A DNA stretch of 38,327 nucleotides from an uncultured Lachnospiraceae bacterium (GTDB lineage Bacteria; Bacillota; Clostridia; Lachnospirales; Lachnospiraceae): contig CARUOB010000025.1 of assembly GCA_949076555.1 (NCBI GenBank), positions 1 through 38,327 of the forward strand. The letters run 5' to 3'. The notes below the pieces were generated by a model. It was not told where the DNA came from, ran no database searches, and worked only from the letters and a program-made list of their open reading frames with translations. Shown here piece by piece: positions 8,839 through 16,349 of the stretch. A program made the position numbers and the translations under genes. Position 1 is the first letter of the stretch, and every line of letters starts with the position of its first letter.

Positions 8839-9402
8839 ATGGCACATCAAAATTTATCCGCTGCAGAGGCAATTGCAAAATTGAAAGAGGGAAACGAGCG
8901 TTACCTGACCGTTTCCAGTAATCCGGGCGATGTATCTCCCGAGATCAGAAAGAAAACCTGCGACGAGGGACAGACTCCCTACGCAACCATTATCACCTGT
9001 TCCGATTCCCGCGTGATTCCGGAAGCAGTATTTTCCGCAGGCATCAGCGAACTGTTCACCATCCGCGTGGCAGGCAACGTGATGGATAATCACCAGCTCG
9101 GAAGCGTGGAATACGCTGCGGACCACCTCGGCACCAATCTGGTTGTCGTTCTGGGACACACAAACTGCGGCGCCGTTGGAGCGGCTTTGAGCAGCAGCCC
9201 CGATGGATTTGTAAAATACATAACCGACGAAATCAAAAAAGCGATCGGTGACGAGACGGATGCGCTTAAAGCAAGCTGCCTGAATGTGGAGAGAAGCGTT
9301 TCCATCATCAAAGAGAAATTGAATCTCACAGACGAATCACCTCTCAAGGTGTGCGGCGCTATGTATCATATTGACAGCGGCAAAGTAGAATTTATGGACT
9401 AA
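8839..9402 (+). CDS. Beta-class carbonic anhydrase
   Basis: This 187-aa protein should interconvert carbon dioxide and bicarbonate in the cytoplasm. It has the beta-class zinc site: CSDSR (Cys54, with the catalytic Asp56-Arg58 dyad) and HTNCGAVGA (His107, Cys110). The length is typical of the compact bacterial class. I chose the ATG at 8839, nine bases past GGAGG; the ATG at 8830 is only one base from it. The AEC transporter gene follows after 38 bases, so the two may be co-transcribed. Confidence 0.93.
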   Translation: MAHQNLSAAEAIAKLKEGNERYLTVSSNPGDVSPEIRKKTCDEGQTPYATIITCSDSRVIPEAVFSAGISELFTIRVAGNVMDNHQLGSVEYAADHLGTNLVVVLGHTNCGAVGAALSSSPDGFVKYITDEIKKAIGDETDALKASCLNVERSVSIIKEKLNLTDESPLKVCGAMYHIDSGKVEFMD

Positions 9403-9440
9403 CCCCGGAGAAGTTGAAAAAGCGGAGGTAACTTTAACTT

Positions 9441-10376
9441 ATGTCGCAGACATTATCGGTACTCGAAATGGTACTGCCGGTGGTAATCATGCTCTTTATC
9501 GGCTATTTCTGCCGCATATCCGGCATTCTTACAAAAGAGGGGCTAGGCGGAATCAAGAGCGTGATCTCCAACATCACACTGCCTGTGGTACTGTTTCAGG
9601 CTTTTTATGCCACATCCTATTCCCTTGACAGTCTGTTTATGTTCAGCGTCGTTTTCATTAGCTGTTCACTGGCTCTGGGATGCGGTTTCCTGCTAAACCG
9701 TTTTGTGCCTGACTCCAAGCTCATGCCATATCTGCTGTCCGGTTTCGAGGTCGGGATGCTGGGTTACGCCCTGTACGGACTTCTCGCCGGTCCAGATCAG
9801 ATTTCCTACATGGCCACTGTGGATCTGGGGCAGGTGTTGTTTGTGTTCACGGTTTACCTGACGCTTTTGAAAAATGCAACGGGACAGAAGCCGTCACTGA
9901 AAGAAATGCTAAAAGAAATGAGTAAAAACCCCGCTTTCCGGGGCGTTACTCTCGGAATCATCGTAGGCGTTACGGGGCTTGGCAATCTGATCACTGCCTC
10001 CCCCGTCAGCCCGATTTTTTCCTCAGTCATTGAGATGATAACGCTTCCCACATCCGGCATGATCCTGATTATTGTGGGCTATGAGCTTTCCCTGCGGAAG
10101 GATTTATTTGTCCCGGTGATAAAGACCCTTGTTTTTCGGACAATCGTCATGGGCATGCTTTTGTGCGCGGCCTCACTGATCATCTTTCAGGTCGTGCCTT
10201 TCGACAAGCAGCTCTTTATGGCATTGATTTTACTGTTTTCTCTGCCTGCGCCGTTTGTCATTCCGCTGTATGCGGATGTGGAGTCGGAGGGCATCTACAT
10301 CTCCAACACGCTATCCATGGGGACGCTGATTACCATTCTGATCTTCGTGGGATTGTCTGTATATGCGGTGGCGTGA
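9441..10376 (+). CDS. AEC-family (auxin efflux carrier-like) membrane transporter
   Basis: The 311-aa protein is hydrophobic throughout with about ten predicted transmembrane segments, the usual size and shape of the AEC/PF03547 family. Family-like motifs include ITLPVVLFQAFY in the first half and FSLPAPFVIPLYAD plus ISNTLSMGTLITILIF near the end. Bacterial members export or import small organic acids such as malate or malonate; the substrate here is unknown. GGAGGT lies 11 bases before the ATG. It is followed by a strong hairpin that it shares with the convergent ddl gene. Confidence 0.88.
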   Translation: MSQTLSVLEMVLPVVIMLFIGYFCRISGILTKEGLGGIKSVISNITLPVVLFQAFYATSYSLDSLFMFSVVFISCSLALGCGFLLNRFVPDSKLMPYLLSGFEVGMLGYALYGLLAGPDQISYMATVDLGQVLFVFTVYLTLLKNATGQKPSLKEMLKEMSKNPAFRGVTLGIIVGVTGLGNLITASPVSPIFSSVIEMITLPTSGMILIIVGYELSLRKDLFVPVIKTLVFRTIVMGMLLCAASLIIFQVVPFDKQLFMALILLFSLPAPFVIPLYADVESEGIYISNTLSMGTLITILIFVGLSVYAVA

Positions 10377-10403
10377 TCATTTACAAATACCAGACTGGTT
10401 ATA

Positions 10404-10443
10404 AAAGCGGTTGTCATCCTGATCGGATCGGCAACCGCTTTTT
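10404..10443. terminator. Bidirectional terminator between the AEC transporter and ddl
   Basis: AAAGCGGTTG (10404-10413) pairs with CAACCGCTTT (10432-10441), with T5 following on the plus strand and A4 preceding it. It sits between convergent genes and can serve both. Confidence 0.85.
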
Positions 10444-10448
10444 CACGC

Positions 10449-11630
10449 CTATTTCTTCACACCCTTCGCACCGGAAAGATTCGCGTTCTGTAAAATATTG
10501 CTGTCGAAGGAGGTCAGCATACTCTGTTCCTCCCGCTCTCTCTTAAGCGCCAGTTTGACCATATCGTCCAAAAGCACCGCGTACGGCTTTCCAAGCGCCT
10601 CCCACAGATAAAAGGCAAGGGAACCAGGAATGGGATTGATCTCGTTTACATACACCTGATCCGTGTCCTTATCAATCATAAAGTCAATCCGGGACACACC
10701 ATTACAGCCAAGCGTCCGGAACGTTCTCACCGCCAGTTCCCGGATCTCCTCCCGCTTCTCGGGCGTCAAATCCGCCGGCAGCTCTCTTTTCGCAGTTCTC
10801 ATGCCCTCGGAGCCGCCTTTGCCTCCCGCCACATATTTATCTTCATAGCTTAAAATTTCATCACTGGAGATCGGCTCCTCGCACTCGGATGCCTGCGCCT
10901 CCTCGTAGTCTCCTAAAACCGCGCAGTTGATCTCACGCAGATTCATAATCGCCCGCTCGACGAGGACTTTCGATCCGAATGTAAAGGCATACTCCAATGC
11001 CTCCCTCAATTCTTCCCGGTCTTTCGCCACTTTGATTCCCACACTGGAACCCAGATTGACAGGTTTCACGATAACGGGATAAGGGATCTTTCTCTCCACC
11101 TTTTCATAAGCCGCCTGCTCGCCGCTCTCGTACTCTTTCCCGTACAGCGTCACACAGTCGAGAACCGGAATTTCATTGTCCTTGAGCACCGTCTTCATCA
11201 CATATTTATCCATGGTGACCGCCGAAGACATCACGTCACATCCCGCAAAGGGAATATTGTAATGCCTCAAAAATCCCTGCAAAGAACCGTCCTCCACATT
11301 GGCGCCGTGCACCACCGGGAACGCTACATCGATCTGCGCCACCTCGGAGCTGCCAAATTTCTTTTCAGGATATTGAATTAATTTGACGCCGTTTTTCTCC
11401 CCCATCAAGAAAACGCGGGTGCTCTTTTTCAAAAGTTCCGGGATATTTCTGTAGTTGGCGATATCCCCTATAAGCTCTCCCGTGTAGAGTTCATTCTCCT
11501 TCGTGATATAGATGGGCACCAAATCATATTTTTCTTTATTGAAAGCATTGTACGCCTGTAAGCCGGAGATCACAGACACCTCATGCTCCACACTCTTACC
11601 GCCGAAAAAGACTCCTACTCGAATTTTCAT
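10449..11630 (-). CDS. ddl: D-alanine--D-alanine ligase family protein (ATP-grasp)
   Basis: The 393-aa protein starts KIRVGVFFGGKSVEHEVSVIS, the Ddl N-terminus, and carries HGANVEDGSLQGFL, TMDKYVMK, PVIVKPVNLGSSVGI, YEDKY (the Lys-Tyr pair that favours D-Ala as second substrate) and NEINPIPGS. It should join two D-alanines for peptidoglycan. The ligand loop reads PIPGSLAFYLWE rather than the classical TLPGFT or TVPGMT, so it belongs to a divergent clostridial-looking branch; the substrate is inferred. I chose the ATG at 11630, after AAGGAGGT with a 12-base gap; the longer frame adds 29 residues with no ribosome site. It follows the MurF-like gene by 61 bases, which fits successive use of D-Ala-D-Ala. 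Confidence 0.9.
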   Translation of the reverse strand: MKIRVGVFFGGKSVEHEVSVISGLQAYNAFNKEKYDLVPIYITKENELYTGELIGDIANYRNIPELLKKSTRVFLMGEKNGVKLIQYPEKKFGSSEVAQIDVAFPVVHGANVEDGSLQGFLRHYNIPFAGCDVMSSAVTMDKYVMKTVLKDNEIPVLDCVTLYGKEYESGEQAAYEKVERKIPYPVIVKPVNLGSSVGIKVAKDREELREALEYAFTFGSKVLVERAIMNLREINCAVLGDYEEAQASECEEPISSDEILSYEDKYVAGGKGGSEGMRTAKRELPADLTPEKREEIRELAVRTFRTLGCNGVSRIDFMIDKDTDQVYVNEINPIPGSLAFYLWEALGKPYAVLLDDMVKLALKREREEQSMLTSFDSNILQNANLSGAKGVKK

Positions 11631-11691
11631 AGCTGCTAAGTTACCTCCTTCATTATTCCTCTGCCTGTCAAACGGCGCTTCGCCTGCATGC

Positions 11692-13323
11692 TTACGCATA
11701 ATTGTCCGGTAAATCATTCTCGATCAGGATAACCTTTTGTTTCTCACCGGGAATTGCATTTACCATTCGAAACGCCTCCTGAAGATCGTCCACCGGAATC
11801 ATCCTGTTTTCCGGGAATCCGGCTTCCAACAACCCGTCCTGAATCGGCTTCGTCTGCTCCTTTCCGACGAGCACGGCATAGTCGCACTTGTCGGCGGCAT
11901 AGACGCCTACTTCTTTATTTTCATCATACTGCTTTTCGCCCAGCTCTACCATACCCGGCGTCAGCAGTATGCGCAGTTCCTTAAACATTGCCAGCGTATC
12001 GAGCGCCGCCTCAAACCCGTTTTTGTTGGAATTGTATGCGTCGTCCAGCAATATCCTGTCGCCCTGCTTCACAAGCTGCAGCCTGTGGGGAACGCTCTCC
12101 AACTGTTTCACCGGATAGAGCAGCTTCTCCATGGGAATCCCCAGCGTGTGCGCCACGGCAATGGCGCCCGCAATATTCTGCACGTTGTGGCTGCCCACCA
12201 GCTTCGTGTAAAATTCATATTCCTTTCCGGATTCGTCCTTCATTTTAAAGGAGGAACCTCTCGGGGAAACCGCAATGTCATAAGCGCGGAAGTCCGCGTT
12301 CTTAGCTGTGACCCCATAACTGACTGTATTCTTATCCGTCCCGGCATTTCTGATATATTCATTGTCGTAATTCAGAAATACTTTTCCGGCCGCAGGCACA
12401 GCATCCGCCAGCTCAAACTTGGTCGAAACTATATTTTCTATCGTGTGGAAACTTTGCAGGTGTTGCGGACCGATAGAGGTAATGATTCCGTAATCCGGAT
12501 GCACCAAGTCACAGATCTCTTTGATATCCCCCACTTCTCTCGCTCCCATTTCACAGATAAAAATCTCGTGAAAAGGCTTCATATTTTCCCGGATCGTCCG
12601 CACCACACCCAGCGTCGTGTTATAGTTACCCGGCGTATGCAGGACATTATACTGTGTGGAAAGCAGCGCGCTCAGATAATACTTCACGCTGGTCTTTCCG
12701 TAACTGCCCGTGACACCAATAATTTTCAGATCCGGCATCTCCCGCAGAATGCGTGCGGCGTCATCGATATAATACTGATCGATTTTTTTCTCTATCGGAT
12801 GGTTCATCCCATTTGCCAGCAAAATGAGAAAAGGCTGTAAAACAAACAAAAGCAGTAAGATCAGCTCCGCATTTCTTAAAAGCGGGTGTTCCGTCAGCGG
12901 CAATATCCCCTGAGAAGCCAGAAGCACCCCCCCGCTCGCGGCCATCCATAATCCGGGAAATACTGTCACCGCCACCGCAAGCGCATACAAGATTCCTGTG
13001 GTGACAAGCATCCTCTTTACGCGGGGCGTATACACCAGCGGTTTTTTTGCTTTATGGGGCTTATTGACCAAAATAGTCATGCCGTTCATAACGCAGGCCG
13101 CGATCAAACATCCCGTGTTTCCGACCGCCGCCAGCGGAAGGGAGATCACCGCATACAGGCATTTCCCAAGCAGTCTGCCCACGTTGGTATGCACCCGCAT
13201 CCACTCTCCGTACTCTCTCGGTTTATACGAATTCTGTTGAAACATGTGCATCAGATATATAATATACATGACCGTTCCCACCAAATAGGTGGCAAGCCAT
13301 ATGCCAAAGATTATCATGTCCAT
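11692..13323 (-). CDS. MurF-like Mur ligase with N-terminal membrane domain
   Basis: This 543-aa protein has two parts. Residues 1-170 hold about four hydrophobic segments, the first at residues 3-25. From about residue 190 it is a Mur ligase: ATP loop GVTGSYGKTSVK (about 202-213), NYNTTLGVVRTI, EMGAREVGDI, HLQSFHTIENI, and LLDDAYNSNKNGFEAALD with its MurF-like DDAYN motif. MurF adds D-Ala-D-Ala to UDP-MurNAc-tripeptide. Classical MurF is soluble and about 450 aa; the membrane anchor is extra. The close ddl gene supports the MurF role, but another D-Ala-D-Ala-type or amino-acid ligase activity is possible. The start is one of two close ATGs (MDM), neither with an ideal ribosome site. Confidence 0.87.
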   Translation of the reverse strand: MDMIIFGIWLATYLVGTVMYIIYLMHMFQQNSYKPREYGEWMRVHTNVGRLLGKCLYAVISLPLAAVGNTGCLIAACVMNGMTILVNKPHKAKKPLVYTPRVKRMLVTTGILYALAVAVTVFPGLWMAASGGVLLASQGILPLTEHPLLRNAELILLLLFVLQPFLILLANGMNHPIEKKIDQYYIDDAARILREMPDLKIIGVTGSYGKTSVKYYLSALLSTQYNVLHTPGNYNTTLGVVRTIRENMKPFHEIFICEMGAREVGDIKEICDLVHPDYGIITSIGPQHLQSFHTIENIVSTKFELADAVPAAGKVFLNYDNEYIRNAGTDKNTVSYGVTAKNADFRAYDIAVSPRGSSFKMKDESGKEYEFYTKLVGSHNVQNIAGAIAVAHTLGIPMEKLLYPVKQLESVPHRLQLVKQGDRILLDDAYNSNKNGFEAALDTLAMFKELRILLTPGMVELGEKQYDENKEVGVYAADKCDYAVLVGKEQTKPIQDGLLEAGFPENRMIPVDDLQEAFRMVNAIPGEKQKVILIENDLPDNYA

Positions 13324-13446
13324 TCCTGCCTGTGATTCCTCTCCATGCTAAACGCAATCCTTCTTTTCAGCGGCTTTCTATGTGTCTGTAAGTGCCAATC
13401 TCCCTATGATAAGCAATTCTGCATCACAATCCGCACAAGCGCACTC

Positions 13447-14211
13447 TCAGCCAAAAAACGCCTGCAGCGCGCCGTTCACTCTCACCGGCTGCTCCGCGTA
13501 GGAAAAATGCCCCGCGCCCTCACACACCACCAGCCCGGCGTCCGCGATCAGCTCTTCCATCCGCCTCGCATCCTCTATGGGTGTGGCCGTGTCCAAATCG
13601 CCCCAGATCAGAAGCGTCGGACATTTCACCAAATGAATCAGCGGTTCTAAATCCTCGTTAACCACCTTAACTAACGTGGCCCGCATCAAAGGTGTCGCAT
13701 TGTTATAGTCGGAAGAGCCGCGTTTACGTCTCATATCCTCCACCGCATCCGGGTAGAGGAAATGCATCATTTTCGTGCTCATAAAAGCTCTGCCGATCTT
13801 GTAACATCTGAGACTGATCTTCTGCCGCAGACTCTTTTTCGGCAGAATCCCTGCACTGTCAATCAGCACCGCCCGCTCCACGACGAAGGGCAAATTTTCT
13901 CTGGCATTCATTTTAAAAAATACTCTGCCGCCAAAGGAGTGCACCACCACGCTAAGTCTTTTTATCGAAAAGGAAGCGATAAACTTCAGGACAAAGTCTA
14001 CGTAATCATCCACACACCAAGGCGCAGGCGGTTCCGGTGTCTTCCCGAACCCCGGCATATCTAGGGCAATCACCCTTCTTCCCTGCTTCAGCGTATCGAT
14101 CACGCTCCGGTACAGCGTGATATTAGCGCCCCAGCCATGCAGTAAAAGTACGATTTCCCCCTCACCCTCGTCTATATAATTCACAGATATTCCATCTATC
14201 TTTTTTATCAT
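13447..14211 (-). CDS. Alpha/beta-fold hydrolase
   Basis: The 254-aa protein has the order of an alpha/beta hydrolase: LLLHGWGAN oxyanion loop (about 27-35), ALDMPGFGKT, nucleophile elbow VVHSFGGR with Ser, acid in LLIWGDLDTATP, and catalytic His in GAGHFSYAEQP. The elbow reads H-S-F-G-G, within the accepted variation of GxSxG. The substrate is unknown; the nearest look is to 2-hydroxymuconate-semialdehyde hydrolase or esterase-type members. An AGGAG site lies five bases before the ATG. It is the first gene after a good promoter, with the MurF-like and ddl genes downstream on the same strand, so a role linked to the cell envelope is possible but unproven. Confidence 0.88.
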   Translation of the reverse strand: MIKKIDGISVNYIDEGEGEIVLLLHGWGANITLYRSVIDTLKQGRRVIALDMPGFGKTPEPPAPWCVDDYVDFVLKFIASFSIKRLSVVVHSFGGRVFFKMNARENLPFVVERAVLIDSAGILPKKSLRQKISLRCYKIGRAFMSTKMMHFLYPDAVEDMRRKRGSSDYNNATPLMRATLVKVVNEDLEPLIHLVKCPTLLIWGDLDTATPIEDARRMEELIADAGLVVCEGAGHFSYAEQPVRVNGALQAFFG

Positions 14212-14376
14212 AAAATCTCCTGCGCATTTGTATCTATTTTCAATTTATGCGCTATTTTATACCTATGTTCGCTCTCCGGTAAATATGTTTTCGCTCCATA
14301 CCGCAGTCACAGCCTTTGCACGTCGGTTCGCAAAATTACGCCCAAAACTTTCTGTACGCCGATCGCATACATTTGT

Positions 14377-14405
14377 ATTGTACTGTATTCCCCCATTTCT
14401 ATCAA
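14377..14405 (-). promoter_or_regulatory. Sigma-A promoter of the hydrolase / MurF-like / ddl operon
   Basis: On the minus strand, TTGATA (14400-14405) and TACAAT (14377-14382) are separated by exactly 17 bases. Transcription would start near 14370 and leave a leader of about 155 bases before the hydrolase ATG. The leader contains two near copies of AGCGAA(A)ACATA and no gene. Confidence 0.7.
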
Positions 14406-14460
14406 CCGAAAAATAGACGGAAATTGTGGCCGTTTATCCCATCTTCATAAACTATGCCCA

Positions 14461-14562
14461 CTATTCCGCCATATAATCCGCATAATCCGTTTCACTGGCA
14501 AATAACATGTATACCCCATTTACAAATCCCATGTAACCGCTCTCTACCGCATATCCCTTCAT
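14461..14562 (-). CDS. 33-residue mini-protein
   Basis: A complete reading frame of 33 residues begins with ATG eight bases after AAAGGAG and ends in TAG. The product starts MKGYAVESGYMGFVNG and continues with VYMLFASETDYADYMAE. It has aromatic repeats (GY, GYMG, VY, DY, DYM) and acidic residues at the end, and no cysteines. From memory it resembles short clostridial hypothetical proteins with the pattern GYMG-VNG-YMLFASE-DY-YM; I could not check this. It lies 141 bases after the antitoxin stop and just before the promoter of the hydrolase operon. The good ribosome site and protein-like composition argue for a real gene that automated calling would miss. Function unknown. Confidence 0.75.
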   Translation of the reverse strand: MKGYAVESGYMGFVNGVYMLFASETDYADYMAE

Positions 14563-14703
14563 CTCGTTTTCTCCTTTCATTCCGGCTCACTTTTTCAAAC
14601 GAACTTGTGTTCTGAAAAGAGAATAACATTTATGAAGTCCTATATTTGGGACTTAAAACAAACATTTCGGGGGACATCTAATTTCCGTCTTTAGCAGCAA
14701 TAC

Positions 14704-15720
14704 TTATCCAAGCATATCTGTGATGTAATCCCGCAACCCGTGCTCCGTCTCTATATTATACCTCTCGTTTACAGTCATATAATACTTTCTGATGCTTTCC
14801 TTCGATAAAAGTTCGTTTGAAGGAATACTGTCCTCATACCCCTTTCGTGCATTTTTCCATGGCTCCTCATTATGCGTAATCTTTTCCAAAACCTTTCCAC
14901 CGTACATCCCAAACGTATTAACGACAAGCTCAATGGCCTTCCTTTCATTATCGCCCAGCTTATCCGCCATCCCCACAAGCAGGGCAAATCGTGCGTCGTC
15001 AATAGGATTATATTTAAAATCCCTAAACAGATCATAGACTTCCGGATAAACCGGACCATGTATCCATGCCCTACAGTCTTCCGCAAAAATCGGTTTTTCA
15101 TATAGCGCCAAATAAATGCCCTGAATAAAATAGAGCAATTTTTGAAGCATTAGCGGCGTTACTTCTTCCAGTTTATCAAACACATAGGCAATCACTCTCA
15201 GCATTTCTTCTGAGACGGCAAACAGGCTTTCCAAACGATCTGCGGCAGTCATAGCCTTTTTATACGCCGCGGCAGTAAGCCGCTCACGATTTTCTCTAAG
15301 CTGTTTTTTCATATATGCCGGAGATGCGAGAGCCGCCTTAATAATATTCGAATATTCTTTGGAAGGAACTTGCCCTTCCAAATATCTGGGGATTGTTACC
15401 TCGCCAAAGCCAAGTGCGATGGATAAGGGCGCCTTTCCAATTTTATAAATCTTCATGAGTTTTTCAATGTCTTCCATGGTCACAATTCCCTCTGCGGCCC
15501 TATACTGTTCGTCAATTTCCTGTACATTTTTATCAAACAGTCCGGGAATGCTCATTTCCTCTCCGCACTCTGTACATATTGCCACCGTAATTCCGAAGTT
15601 GTAATCTTTATCGCGTATGGTTTTTGTAATATCTTTTTTCCGCAAAAGGTATTTTGTTTCTCTTCTGCATTCGATACAAAAATCCGTTCTCTTATAAACA
15701 TTTTCCCTTTTCTCTTCCAT
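14704..15720 (-). CDS. Antitoxin: YgiT-type zinc finger, HTH and Panacea (SocA/DUF4065) domains
   Basis: The 338-aa protein begins with a zinc finger (CIECRRETKY, then CTECGEEM, two CxxC pairs about 35 residues apart) like that of the MqsA/YgiT antitoxins. Next is a helix-turn-helix segment at about 75-140 (ALGFGEVTIPRYLEGQVPS). From about 170 the region PLMLQKLLYFIQGIYLALYE, AWIHGPVYPEVYDLFRDFKY matches the Panacea domain (SocA/GepA, DUF4065), known to neutralise varied toxins. I chose the ATG at 15720, eight bases after GGAGG. It follows the toxin gene by 26 bases on the same strand. It should bind and neutralise the MqsR-like toxin and probably repress the locus. Confidence 0.87.
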   Translation of the reverse strand: MEEKRENVYKRTDFCIECRRETKYLLRKKDITKTIRDKDYNFGITVAICTECGEEMSIPGLFDKNVQEIDEQYRAAEGIVTMEDIEKLMKIYKIGKAPLSIALGFGEVTIPRYLEGQVPSKEYSNIIKAALASPAYMKKQLRENRERLTAAAYKKAMTAADRLESLFAVSEEMLRVIAYVFDKLEEVTPLMLQKLLYFIQGIYLALYEKPIFAEDCRAWIHGPVYPEVYDLFRDFKYNPIDDARFALLVGMADKLGDNERKAIELVVNTFGMYGGKVLEKITHNEEPWKNARKGYEDSIPSNELLSKESIRKYYMTVNERYNIETEHGLRDYITDMLG

Positions 15721-15746
15721 ATTGACTGCCTCCGTTTCCATTATGA

Positions 15747-16136
15747 TTATTTAAAATAGTATGTAAGCGGATATTTCTGTTCATGGAATGATATTACAAT
15801 CACAAAACAGTTTTCCAACTTGTTAAATTTGATATACAGGGAAACCATCTTCTCTTCTATCCTGGTTCTCTCCAAAAGGCGCACATCCTTTCCAAATACA
15901 TACAGGTGTTCATGCTCATATCCTTTGTGCTCATTCTGCAAAACCTCCGAAAAGTCCGTTGCTGTCAAACCCAAGATGATTTCTTTTGCCTTTGCTTCAT
16001 CAAGCATATAATCCAAAAACAAATTGATATTATCCTGCCTTTTGGCATTTCGATCAATTCGATATCTGTCGTTTTCAACAGCTTTCTTCACCTCACAAAG
16101 ATACTGTTCTATATCTTTCACACTAATGTTCGTCAT
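15747..16136 (-). CDS. MqsR-like toxin
   Basis: The 129-aa protein carries the pattern of MqsR, a RelE-fold mRNA interferase: VKKAVENDRYRI near the N-terminus, IILGLTATDFSEVLQNEH in the middle (compare the ILGL-DFYKSM region of MqsR), and VIVISFHEQKYPLTYYF at the end (compare the VSFKEK end). It is longer than E. coli MqsR (98 aa). I chose the ATG at 16136, seven bases after AGG of a weak site; the one four codons upstream has none. A downstream antitoxin with an MqsA-type zinc finger supports the call. It would cleave mRNA when free; the target sequence is unknown. Confidence 0.75.
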   Translation of the reverse strand: MTNISVKDIEQYLCEVKKAVENDRYRIDRNAKRQDNINLFLDYMLDEAKAKEIILGLTATDFSEVLQNEHKGYEHEHLYVFGKDVRLLERTRIEEKMVSLYIKFNKLENCFVIVISFHEQKYPLTYYFK

Positions 16137-16177
16137 GTTATTCCTCATATTATTTTTGTTAATGTTTTTCTATTATC

Positions 16178-16206
16178 ATTGTACTTCAATGATCGAATTT
16201 TTACAA
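16178..16206 (-). promoter_or_regulatory. Promoter of the toxin-antitoxin operon
   Basis: On the minus strand TTGTAA (16201-16206) and TACAAT (16178-16183) are 17 bases apart, about 45 bases before the toxin ATG. Antitoxins of this type usually repress their own promoter; I did not find a clear operator palindrome. Confidence 0.65.
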
Positions 16207-16246
16207 TATCCCATCACCAACAATTTTAGAGCATCCGTAAAAGGGC

Positions 16247-16303
16247 AAAAAAATCCGGTTTTGACACGACAAGTCTCTCCCGACACCTTCATGTCAAAAC
16301 CGG
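16247..16303 (-). terminator. Terminator of the diguanylate cyclase-like gene
   Basis: A perfect 12-bp stem, TGTCAAAACCGG (16292-16303) with CCGGTTTTGACA (16255-16266), is followed on the minus strand by a T7 run. It lies about 50 bases past the stop of the GGDEF gene. Confidence 0.88.
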
Positions 16304-16349
16304 AACCGCGCGCTTTTTCAGCCGCTTTTCCTGCTCATTTGTAAAACGC

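Noticed and set aside
11737..12840. 367-codon open frame on the plus strand opposite the MurF-like gene
   Set aside because: It lies wholly antisense to a clear ligase gene, lacks a ribosome site, and has low-complexity His/Arg-rich composition typical of a mirror frame.
14635..14654. AAGTCC/GGACTT hairpin after the antitoxin gene
   Set aside because: Only 6 bp and no T-run, so not a convincing terminator.
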